In this document: piece by piece, positions 1 to 5,370 of the stretch
How the letters are laid out: each line of letters opens with the position of its first letter
Position numbering within the stretch: position 1 is the stretch's first letter
NCBI GenBank assembly: GCA_011522905.1
Contig: WTIB01000092.1
Coordinates: forward strand, 1 to 6,103
Direction of reading: 5' to 3'
Length of the DNA stretch: 6,103 bases
DNA from: Crocinitomicaceae bacterium
GTDB taxonomy: Bacteria > Bacteroidota > Bacteroidia > Flavobacteriales_D > Crocinitomicaceae
Position numbers and translations under genes: made by a program
The notes under the pieces: model-generated
Told to the model about the DNA's origin: nothing
Databases searched by the model: none
What the model saw: only the letters and a program-made list of their open reading frames with translations

Positions 1-151
1 ATGATGGGTCAGTTCCTTCTGCATCCAAAAGAATTGATGTTCCTCCTCCACAGTAGGATTGAGGAGAAACTACTACAGGTTGATCACATTGCGCGTGATA
101 AACCGATACGCTAGCAAAAAAGCCAAGCGTTAAAAGTAAAAGTTTTTTCAT
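1..151 (-). CDS. Secreted protein, N-terminal fragment (runs off the window edge)
   Basis: This gene starts with ATG at 151-149 and reads leftward off the window, so only about 50 residues are visible. The fragment opens with a classic export signal: MKK, a hydrophobic run (LLLLTLGFFASVSV) and a likely signal-peptidase I site near residue 21 (YHAQ, then CDQPVVV). The residue before the first Cys is Gln, so this is not a convincing lipobox. The mature part begins CDQP, then a second Cys in SYCGGG followed by TSILLDAEGTDPS. That spacing and wording recall the Ig-like or PKD-like modules of large Bacteroidota surface or gliding-associated proteins, but this is inference from a short fragment. 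It is divergent from the dehydrogenase at 248. Its function cannot be assigned. Confidence 0.75.
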   Translation of the reverse strand, partial: MKKLLLLTLGFFASVSVYHAQCDQPVVVSPQSYCGGGTSILLDAEGTDPS

Positions 152-247
152 TTAGGTTTGTATTTATATTGTATTTACGCTAAAATATGAAAATATATAT
201 TAACCATAAATAATTTTAATGGTAAATTTGAACTCTAATTTAAAACG
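152..247. promoter_or_regulatory. Divergent intergenic region with inverted repeat and -7 box
   Basis: This 96-bp, very AT-rich stretch lies between two divergent genes and must hold both promoters. The clearest element is TAAATTTG at 223-230 (plus), a perfect TAnnTTTG box 17 nt before the dehydrogenase ATG. An inverted repeat, ACCAT (203-207) and ATGGT (219-223) with an 11-nt spacer, abuts that box and could be an operator, though it is short. For the minus gene I see only a weak box (TATTTTAG, 187-180). No Shine-Dalgarno sequence precedes either start. Confidence 0.45.
223..230 (+). promoter_or_regulatory. Putative Bacteroidota -7 box (TAAATTTG) of the SDR gene
   Basis: The sequence TAAATTTG is a full match to the Bacteroidota primary-sigma -7 consensus TAnnTTTG. 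It ends 17 nt before the ATG at 248, which implies a short leader of about a dozen bases. No good TTG-type -33 element is visible about 19-21 nt upstream. Confidence 0.5.
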
Positions 248-1033
248 ATGGACTTAATCAACAAACGTGCTATTGTCTGCGGTAGTACTCAGGGAATAGG
301 AAAAAGTACCGCAATTAAACTTGCGGAAATGGGTGCGTCCGTTGTTTTAATTTCAAGAAATAAAGAAAAGCTTGATAATGTTCTTAAAGAACTCCCAGTT
401 GTAAATGACGCGCAAAAGCACGAAATCTTGGTTGCAGATTTTTCTAATCCACCCTCTTTAAAAAAGGCCTTAGAAGATTTCATGTTTCAGGATCAAACGA
501 TTCATGTTTTGGTTAACAATACAGGAGGCCCTCCAGGAGGCCCTATTAAGGATGCTAATACTGAAGAATTTATGAATGCTTTCAATCAGCATTTGATATG
601 TAATCACATTCTGGTACAAGCTACTTACCCAGGAATGAAAACTGCAGGATATGGTCGCATCATAAATGTGATTTCAACTTCAGTTAAACAACCCATTGAA
701 GGATTGGGAGTAAGTAATACAATTAGAGGGGCGGTGGCGAATTGGAGCAAAACACTTGCCTCAGAATTAGGTCCGTATGGTATTACTGTGAACAATGTTT
801 TGCCTGGAGCAACTGCTACAGAGCGGCTTACAGATATACTGCATAATGTTTCAAAAAAAATAAATGGAACTTATGAAGATGCCGAAAACATGATGAAAAA
901 TGTGACTCCTGCAAAACGCTTTGCTCAACCTGAAGAAATTGCAGGAGCGATAGCCTTTCTTGCTTCATCAGAAGGTTCATACATTAATGGGATTAATCTC
1001 CCGGTAGACGGTGGGCGAACGAAATCCTTGTAA
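248..1033 (+). CDS. SDR family oxidoreductase (FabG-like) with non-canonical active site
   Basis: This 261-residue protein has the length and Rossmann layout of a classical short-chain dehydrogenase/reductase. The cofactor-binding loop is GSTQGIG (12-18), a variant of TGxxxGIG. NNTGGP (90-95) replaces the usual NNAG. A Ser-rich strand (VISTS, 141-145) precedes the active-site helix, and ELGPYGITVNNVLPG (173-187) and VDGG (253-256) are typical FabG-type C-terminal motifs. The catalytic YxxxK is missing. Aligned against YSASKAA, the segment SNTIRGA (156-162) puts Ser156 at the Tyr position and Arg160 at the Lys position. I recall a divergent 'BKR-like SDR' subgroup with an imperfect tetrad and NTGGP, and this protein fits it. 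The substrate is unknown, and 3-oxoacyl-ACP reductase activity should not be assumed. It appears monocistronic: the next gene is convergent, with 5 bp between the stop codons. Confidence 0.9.
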   Translation: MDLINKRAIVCGSTQGIGKSTAIKLAEMGASVVLISRNKEKLDNVLKELPVVNDAQKHEILVADFSNPPSLKKALEDFMFQDQTIHVLVNNTGGPPGGPIKDANTEEFMNAFNQHLICNHILVQATYPGMKTAGYGRIINVISTSVKQPIEGLGVSNTIRGAVANWSKTLASELGPYGITVNNVLPGATATERLTDILHNVSKKINGTYEDAENMMKNVTPAKRFAQPEEIAGAIAFLASSEGSYINGINLPVDGGRTKSL

Positions 1034-1038
1034 CTAGG

Positions 1039-1338
1039 TCAGCGTAGCTTATCTTTATAGTATATGCGAAGACCAATAAGAAAAGGAATACCAAACAAAA
1101 AACAAAAAGCCAATGCATACCCCTCTTTGGTGAGATAGAAATCTTGAATGTATTCCATATCCTCTTCCTCATATCCAAATCCCAAAAAATAAGAAAGACT
1201 TATTGGAGCAGATATGGTTTTGGATATTCCTGTTGAATTCTCGACAATTTTACCGGAAAATAAGTTGATCGGAAAAAAACACAAAACACCTCCAATGAGA
1301 AGAAAGGAAACAACAAAGGCTAGTATAGCTCTATTCAA
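1039..1338 (-). CDS. Small two-helix membrane protein, function unknown (TTG start)
   Basis: This 99-residue protein has two strong membrane segments, about residues 4-24 (AILAFVVSFLLIGGVL..) and 73-94 (GYALAFCFLFGIPFLIGLRIYY). A loop of about 48 residues joins them and includes an acidic patch, YEEEDMEY (56-63). The basic tail YKDKLR and basic Arg3 favour both ends in the cytoplasm and the loop outside. No ATG lies before residue 61. The start is read as TTG at 1338, just after an upstream in-frame TGA (1356-1354), and a TAnnTTTG box ends 17 nt upstream, which supports it. ATT one codon earlier is a less likely start. I do not recognise a family. It is divergent from the histidine kinase (51 bp between the two starts) and could be functionally linked to it, but nothing shows this. 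Hydrophobicity, promoter and lack of overlap with other genes argue that it is real. Confidence 0.7.
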   Translation of the reverse strand: MNRAILAFVVSFLLIGGVLCFFPINLFSGKIVENSTGISKTISAPISLSYFLGFGYEEEDMEYIQDFYLTKEGYALAFCFLFGIPFLIGLRIYYKDKLR

Positions 1339-1340
1339 AA

Positions 1341-1356
1341 TGAATTTATTTATTCA
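1341..1356. repeat. Small inverted repeat between divergent genes
   Basis: TGAAT and ATTCA form a 5-bp inverted repeat around a 6-nt T/A spacer. It touches the end of the minus-strand -7 box at 1355-1362 and sits about 35 bp upstream of the histidine kinase start. Its position suits an operator or autoregulatory site for the divergent pair. The arms are short in AT-rich DNA, so chance is a real alternative. Confidence 0.25.
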
Positions 1357-1362
1357 AAGATA
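1355..1362 (-). promoter_or_regulatory. Putative -7 box (TATCTTTG) of the small membrane protein gene
   Basis: Read on the minus strand this is TATCTTTG, a full match to TAnnTTTG. Its last base is 17 nt upstream of the TTG start at 1338. That spacing is like the one in front of the dehydrogenase gene, so it supports both the promoter and the unusual start codon. Confidence 0.45.
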
Positions 1363-1389
1363 AGCCTTATTTTAGCACATACTATTCAG

Positions 1390-2925
1390 ATGTCAAAAAA
1401 GGGGATTCATATAAACAAGCAGCGGTGGAAAATTGTCTTGGCATTTTTGGTTCTTCTTGTAATCGCTGGAACTCTTATTGTTTCAAATGAGTTTATTTCA
1501 AAGATCGGTCAAAGGGAAAAAGATAAGGCCAAGCAATGGGCTCAATCAGTAAAAAAGAAGGGTGAATTGGTGGAGCTGAGTAATCAAATTTTTTTAGAGC
1601 TCAAAAAAAAGGAAAAGCAAAAAATCGATCTCGTTGTCAAGGCCCAAAAAACGATTCTTACGAAATCGGATTTAGGGCAAAATCAGGACATTGAATTTTC
1701 GTATTCTATAATAGAATCAAATAACGATATCCCCGTGGTTTTATTAATTGGAGATGAGGTGAGCCAGTATCGCAATATGGATTCTTTTTTTACCGAAGGA
1801 CTTACACAAAAAGAAAAAGACTCAATATGTCTCTTAAAATCTGATATTTGGAAAGACAATGGACAATTTTATGAGATTGAGTACTATGAAGGTATGTTTC
1901 TTCAATTTATTTATGGTACTTCATTGGAGCTGAAAAGGCTTCAGGATGAAAGTAAAGAACTCATCAAATCTTTTAACCAAGAAATTAAAGACAATCAGGG
2001 TTTAATACCGGTGATATTATGGGATGACCAGGAAGATATATTAGTTGCTACCAATGTAAATAAATCAAAGGAGGCATTAATAGAATTAAAGGATCAGTGG
2101 AAGATAAAAAATCCACCTATCGTTTTTAATTTTGACTCAGGGAAAAAGATACTTTATTATTCAGATAGCAGAGAACTGACTTATCTGCAATGGATTCCCT
2201 ACTTTCAATTCATAATTCTTGGGCTCATTATTCTATTGGGATACTTTATATTCTCAACGTACCGAAAAGCAGAACAAAAAAGAGTCTGGGCTGGGATGGC
2301 CAAAGAAACGGCTCACCAACTTGGAACACCTTTATCCTCACTCATGGGTTGGCATGCTCACCTTGAGCAATTAAAAATAGATCCAATGATTACAGGTGAA
2401 ATGAAAAAGGATTTACACCGACTTGAAAGGATAACCGACCGTTTTTCAAAAATTGGCTCAGAATCCAAACTGGAAGATTCTGATATTATTCAAACCATTG
2501 AACAAAATCTAATATACCTCAAAGCGAGGTTGTCAAAAAAAGTAGAAATCAATTTTGAATCGTTCATTAATGAAAAAACCGTGGTTCTGCATAATCAATC
2601 ACTTATTGACTGGGTCATTGAAAATCTATGTAAGAATTCTGTTGATGCCATGGGTGGGGTAGGTAATTTGAAAATAATGGTTTCTGAGGAGAAAAAAAAT
2701 ATTCATATTGATGTTTCTGATTCAGGGAAAGGCATCCCTTTAAGCGATCAGAATGCGATTTTTGATCCAGGATATTCCACTAAAAAACGAGGTTGGGGAC
2801 TTGGGTTGGCATTGGTTAAAAGGATTGTTTGCGAACACCACAAGGGAAAAGTATTTGTCCTAAAATCTAAATTGGGTGAAGGGACGACAATACGAATCAG
2901 CTTGCCTCTTGAAACCCTTTCTTAA
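1390..2925 (+). CDS. Membrane sensor histidine kinase, orphan, HisKA/HATPase_c
   Basis: This 511-residue sensor kinase passes a signal from the envelope to an unseen response regulator. Order of parts: TM1 (about 14-32); a periplasmic region of about 235 residues that begins with a highly charged, probably coiled-coil stretch (38-90) and has a mixed alpha/beta part after it; TM2 (about 270-290); then the H-box ETAHQLGTPLSSL with phospho-acceptor His309. The ATPase domain has an N-box (ENLCKNSVDAM, 411-421), G1 (DSGKGI, 444-449), an F-box (FDPGYST, 458-464), G2 (GWGLGLALVKRI, 468-479) and G3 (GEGTT, 496-500), so it looks catalytically complete. Only about 19 residues separate TM2 from His309, which leaves no room for HAMP or PAS. 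The residue after His is Gln rather than the usual Glu. No response regulator is adjacent. The signal is unknown. The 3' end overlaps the convergent flavin oxidoreductase gene by 29 bp. Confidence 0.93.
   Translation: MSKKGIHINKQRWKIVLAFLVLLVIAGTLIVSNEFISKIGQREKDKAKQWAQSVKKKGELVELSNQIFLELKKKEKQKIDLVVKAQKTILTKSDLGQNQDIEFSYSIIESNNDIPVVLLIGDEVSQYRNMDSFFTEGLTQKEKDSICLLKSDIWKDNGQFYEIEYYEGMFLQFIYGTSLELKRLQDESKELIKSFNQEIKDNQGLIPVILWDDQEDILVATNVNKSKEALIELKDQWKIKNPPIVFNFDSGKKILYYSDSRELTYLQWIPYFQFIILGLIILLGYFIFSTYRKAEQKRVWAGMAKETAHQLGTPLSSLMGWHAHLEQLKIDPMITGEMKKDLHRLERITDRFSKIGSESKLEDSDIIQTIEQNLIYLKARLSKKVEINFESFINEKTVVLHNQSLIDWVIENLCKNSVDAMGGVGNLKIMVSEEKKNIHIDVSDSGKGIPLSDQNAIFDPGYSTKKRGWGLGLALVKRIVCEHHKGKVFVLKSKLGEGTTIRISLPLETLS
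2897..2925. other. Convergent 3' overlap of two coding sequences (29 bp)
   Basis: The kinase stop TAA (2923-2925, plus) lies inside the oxidoreductase gene, and the oxidoreductase stop TGA (2899-2897, minus) lies inside the kinase gene. The last 8 or so residues of each protein (..SLPLETLS and ..KGFQEAS) are therefore coded by the same DNA. No terminator can fit between the genes, so the two mRNAs must overlap antisense at their 3' ends. Confidence 0.9.
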
Positions 2926-3862
2926 GATTGTCTATGACTTCCTTGATGGACTTGACCTCTTTTACGTATTCGATGGAAGGACCAGCACACCATACTGTTT
3001 TGTATGTTGTTGAAAATGCAGCTTTTTGAAGACTTTTCATTCCCCTCATAAATGTGATGGCTTTGAACCATTTTTTTAACCTTTTATTTTTGTTTAATAA
3101 ACGTTCAAGAAAGTTTTGAGAAGTGCCGATTTTTTGAACGTAAGGGGTATTTATTACCGTACATGGCGTACCAGACAATTTGGTTGTCAATACGATATCT
3201 TTAGCGCCAAAATTGACACATGCGTCTTTGTATTCCTGAGAAACGGGAGCTTCTTTGGTTGCGATAAATATACTTCCCATTGAGACGCCACCAGCACCAA
3301 GGTCAAGCATATCCTTGATTCCTTTGCCGTCACCTATTCCTCCGGCAGAGAGAATTGGAATTGAACAGGCAGCTTTTAAAGCAGGGATAAGTTCGTTGTA
3401 CGAGGTTGGGCCAGCATGTCCTCCGGCTTCTTTATTAACCGCAATGATTCCGTCAGCACCTAGGGACTCGACTTTTTTGGCATATTTCACATCTACGACA
3501 TCACAAAACACTTTTACTCCGTGTTGCTTAGACATTTTTATGGTTTCCTCAGGCGATCCCAATGAGGTAATAAAAAAAGATATTTTTTCTTCACAACATA
3601 CCTTTAATTGCTCCTTGTATAAAAAGTTGGATTTATTCACAATTAGGTTGATACCAAAAGGGCCGTCTACTGCTTTTTTAATTCTACGAATCGCATCTCT
3701 AAGCTCATCAACTGTTCGATAATTTAAGGCTGGAATGGCACCCGTAATGCCATTATTGATGGCTTCAATAATCATCTCTTCATTTGAAACCAAAAACATA
3801 GGAGCCATTATAACAGGAAAATCAATATTCAGCATTTCACATAATTGCGCCTTTTTTGTCAT
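2897..3862 (-). CDS. Nitronate monooxygenase / FabK-like FMN-dependent oxidoreductase
   Basis: This TIM-barrel flavoprotein belongs to the nitronate monooxygenase (2-nitropropane dioxygenase) / FabK group; with this start it has 321 residues, normal for the family. Visible hallmarks: an N-terminal PVIMAPM strand (about 16-22); GINLIVN (about 70-76); EAGGHAG (145-151), whose His149 matches the catalytic His of the family; AGGIGDG (173-179) and GVSMGSIF (192-199), which bind the FMN phosphate; and a C-terminal SGTPCTVINTPYVQK segment (230-244). The true substrate (alkyl nitronate, enoyl-ACP or other) cannot be read from the sequence. A start 7 codons upstream (ATG at 3883) is possible. I prefer 3862 because the -7 box at 3885-3892 would put transcription initiation downstream of 3883, and because the first residues then match family N-termini better. 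The gene is convergent with and overlaps the kinase at its 3' end, and is divergent from the peptidase. Confidence 0.9.
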   Translation of the reverse strand: MTKKAQLCEMLNIDFPVIMAPMFLVSNEEMIIEAINNGITGAIPALNYRTVDELRDAIRRIKKAVDGPFGINLIVNKSNFLYKEQLKVCCEEKISFFITSLGSPEETIKMSKQHGVKVFCDVVDVKYAKKVESLGADGIIAVNKEAGGHAGPTSYNELIPALKAACSIPILSAGGIGDGKGIKDMLDLGAGGVSMGSIFIATKEAPVSQEYKDACVNFGAKDIVLTTKLSGTPCTVINTPYVQKIGTSQNFLERLLNKNKRLKKWFKAITFMRGMKSLQKAAFSTTYKTVWCAGPSIEYVKEVKSIKEVIDNLKKGFQEAS

Positions 3863-3870
3863 TATCTTTG
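3863..3870 (+). promoter_or_regulatory. Putative -7 box (TATCTTTG) of the M14 peptidase gene
   Basis: TATCTTTG matches TAnnTTTG in full and lies 46 nt before the peptidase ATG at 3917, giving a leader of roughly 40 nt. It sits directly upstream of the preferred oxidoreductase start (3862) and faces the opposing minus-strand box at 3885-3892. No clear -33 element is visible. Confidence 0.4.
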
Positions 3871-3884
3871 AGATTGTATGCATT

Positions 3885-3892
3885 CAAAATTA
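3885..3892 (-). promoter_or_regulatory. Putative -7 box (TAATTTTG) of the flavin oxidoreductase gene
   Basis: On the minus strand this reads TAATTTTG, a full TAnnTTTG match, with its last base at 3885. It is embedded next to a perfect 12-bp palindrome TTAATTAATTAA (3890-3901). It decides the gene start: initiation a few bases downstream would leave out the ATG at 3883 and favour the ATG at 3862. Confidence 0.4.
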
Positions 3893-3916
3893 ATTAATTA
3901 AAAACAGAATATAGAA

Positions 3917-4966
3917 ATGCGTAAGAGATTTCAATTCTTATTTCTTCTTTTATCCTATTCGTTTTTAAGTTTCTCACAAAATTGTGAAGACATCATAGAG
4001 GATTCTGTTGCTTACACCACATCAATGATCTATGAAGATGTAGTTGACTTAATGTATAAATATGGCGATGTTCTTTCAGTAGATATTTTGGGGTATTCGG
4101 AGTTTGGTCAAGCCATTCCTCTATTAAAAATTGAAGACAGCAGTTTTTATGGGAATAAAAAACCGGTATTATTTGTTGCAAATATTCATGCGCGTGAATT
4201 TTACAGCTCAAAGTTTTTAATGAAATTCACTAATCATTTTTTAATGTCAATTTCGAATCCTTCATGTACCTATAACGAGGTATCAAATTACCTGAAAGAG
4301 TATTCATTGTACATCATCCCATTAGCGAATCCAGATGGTTTAAAAATTGCTCAACAAGATTGGGATGGAATTGAGCAACACAGAGTTGAGATTGATAAGA
4401 TTAAGAGGATAGGGCCCTACTCTGATTGGAAGGCAAATGGGAAAGGCATTGATTTAAATAATAATTTTGATGATGGTAATTTTCACCTTAAGCACGGGAG
4501 ACTTTTTGAGGAGAATCCAGCATCACAAGGACATAAAGGAGATTATCCTGGCCAAGCTATTGAAGCTAAGCTCATTCAAGACTTTGTAGATTCAATAAGA
4601 CCTTTGATTACATTATCATTTCATACGAAAGGTGATATTTTATTTTGGGCAGACAAAGGGACTCATCAAAAATTTAAAGGATTGGACACAAAATTGAATA
4701 AAAAAGTATCCAATAAATGTGGATTAATCATGGCTCGTGTTTCCCAAAATCCAAAAGAATATGCCGCAGGTCTAGAAAATTATGTTCGGGCAAAAATCGA
4801 TGCCATTGGAGTTTGTGTCGAGCTGTCAAAACCCAATAATAAAGATGCGCAACATCCTCCTGAAAAATTCTTGGAATTGGTTTGGCATAAATGCAAAAAC
4901 CTACCCCTAATTTATTTAAATGAATTTTCAAGACTCTATCCTGAATATGCTTATTTATTCGAATAG
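3917..4966 (+). CDS. Secreted M14-family zinc carboxypeptidase-like peptidase
   Basis: This 349-residue protein has a signal peptide (MRKRF, a hydrophobic core to about residue 18, cleavage near FSQ at 19-21) and so is probably periplasmic or secreted. It then has the M14 peptidase landmarks in order: Zn ligands His91 and Glu94 in NIHAREF; NPDG (138-141); GIDLNNNF (177-184), which matches the DxNRN(W/F) substrate loop; the third Zn ligand His236 in LSFHTKGDILFW; and a catalytic Glu302 in GVCVELS. All metal and catalytic positions are present. The Arg that binds a C-terminal carboxylate in classical carboxypeptidases (Arg145 type) is Asn182 here. I recall a similar loss, with a KANxxGVDLN context, in gamma-D-glutamyl-diaminopimelate peptidases acting on murein, so peptidoglycan peptide cleavage is a plausible but unproven role. 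YPGQAIEAKLI (210-220) corresponds to the PGSxPET region. It is monocistronic by position; the next gene has its own promoter box. Confidence 0.87.
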   Translation: MRKRFQFLFLLLSYSFLSFSQNCEDIIEDSVAYTTSMIYEDVVDLMYKYGDVLSVDILGYSEFGQAIPLLKIEDSSFYGNKKPVLFVANIHAREFYSSKFLMKFTNHFLMSISNPSCTYNEVSNYLKEYSLYIIPLANPDGLKIAQQDWDGIEQHRVEIDKIKRIGPYSDWKANGKGIDLNNNFDDGNFHLKHGRLFEENPASQGHKGDYPGQAIEAKLIQDFVDSIRPLITLSFHTKGDILFWADKGTHQKFKGLDTKLNKKVSNKCGLIMARVSQNPKEYAAGLENYVRAKIDAIGVCVELSKPNNKDAQHPPEKFLELVWHKCKNLPLIYLNEFSRLYPEYAYLFE

Positions 4967-5009
4967 CGCGTAGGTTCAACAATCTTTACCGTGTTTTAAA
5001 TTCCTTTGC

Positions 5010-5017
5010 TAAATTTG
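5010..5017 (+). promoter_or_regulatory. Putative -7 box (TAAATTTG) for the repeat protein-pnuC-kinase cluster
   Basis: TAAATTTG is identical to the box before the dehydrogenase gene. Its last base is 15 nt upstream of the ATG at 5032 but only 9 nt upstream of the ATG at 5026. Compared with the other genes here (17 nt), this favours the 5032 start. It probably drives all three genes of the cluster, since no promoter space exists between them. The 4967-5009 stretch before it shows no convincing terminator hairpin. Confidence 0.5.
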
Positions 5018-5031
5018 GTAAAAGAATGCAC

Positions 5032-5367
5032 ATGAAAAAAATAATTTTAATCACTTTTTTGCTTTTTAACTTTATTGAAATCAAAGCACAAAAAGTATAT
5101 TCTGTCGATTATGCAAGTCAGGCAGATGTAAAGGTTTTTGTCGTAGATTATGAAAGTCAAGCAGACCTAAAAGTTTATAAGGTAGATTATTCAAGTCAGG
5201 CAGGTAAGAATGATGGAAATTGGTATTTTGTTGATTACGCAAGTCAAGCTGATAAAAAAATATACTTTGTTGATTATTCCAGTCAAGCTGACTTGAAGAT
5301 TTATTTCGTGGATTACAGAAGTCAGGCAGGTTGGAAAAAGGCATCAAAGAAACAATTGATGTATTGA
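5032..5367 (+). CDS. Secreted six-repeat VDYxSQA(D/G) protein, septoil-knot-like
   Basis: This 111-residue exported protein has a signal peptide (MKKIIL.., hydrophobic to about residue 15, cleavage near KAQ at 18-20). Almost all of the mature chain is six copies of a (K/F)VDYxSQA(D/G) unit, with VDY at residues 25, 38, 51, 67, 80 and 93. Units are 13 residues apart except for a 16-residue step in the middle, where KNDGNWY is inserted. The units end AD, AD, AG, then again AD, AD, AG, so the protein is a duplicated triplet. A short basic tail (KKASKKQLMY) follows. From memory this pattern matches the family named '7(1) septoil knot domain-containing protein' (earlier a DUF), predicted to form a 7(1) knot; I could not verify this. 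Molecular function is unknown. ATG at 5026 would add Met-His; 5032 is preferred from promoter spacing and the MKK-type signal start. It lies 3 nt ahead of pnuC in the same frame. Confidence 0.87.
   Translation: MKKIILITFLLFNFIEIKAQKVYSVDYASQADVKVFVVDYESQADLKVYKVDYSSQAGKNDGNWYFVDYASQADKKIYFVDYSSQADLKIYFVDYRSQAGWKKASKKQLMY
5104..5331 (+). repeat. Six tandem coding repeats, arranged as two triplets
   Basis: Six 39-bp units start at 5104, 5143, 5182, 5230, 5269 and 5308. The third is lengthened by 9 bp. The second triplet is shifted exactly 126 bp from the first. The Asp of VDY is GAT in all six, and the Ser-Gln pair is AGT-CAR in all six, although the Ser before it (units 3 and 5) uses TCA or TCC. 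The Val, Tyr, Ala and final Asp codons vary at the third base. This suggests an old duplication kept by selection on the protein rather than a recent DNA expansion. Confidence 0.9.
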
Positions 5368-5370
5368 TTC

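Noticed and set aside
180..187. TATTTTAG on the minus strand as -7 box for the secreted protein at 151
   Set aside because: It differs from TAnnTTTG at one of the key T positions and lies 29 nt from the start in very AT-rich DNA. A similar weak TATTTTAG occurs before the kinase gene (1368-1375). Neither is strong enough to annotate.
1034..1060. Terminator between the convergent dehydrogenase and small membrane protein genes
   Set aside because: The stops are 5 bp apart, and I could find no stable hairpin with a U-tract on either strand.
3255..3722. Long plus-strand open frame inside the flavin oxidoreductase gene
   Set aside because: It is antisense to a clear NMO/FabK-like gene, rich in Pro/Ser from codon complementarity, has no recognisable motif and no promoter box. 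I treat it as a shadow frame.
4967..5009. Possible terminator after the peptidase gene
   Set aside because: Only a 3-bp GGT/ACC stem could be drawn and no T-run follows it, so no intrinsic terminator is supported.
5104..5331. CRISPR-like or iteron-like array
   Set aside because: The 39-bp periodicity is wholly coding, the units diverge at third codon positions, and there are no unique spacers or flanking cas or rep genes.
5081..5347. Minus-strand open frame across the repeat gene, giving a Leu/Asn/Gln-rich repetitive protein
   Set aside because: Its periodicity is simply the mirror of the coding repeats on the plus strand, where a signal peptide, promoter box and family resemblance all exist.
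5368..5370. Frameshift or broken fusion joining the repeat protein and PnuC
   Set aside because: Both proteins are full length with their own family-typical ends, so they are two genes separated by a genuine stop.
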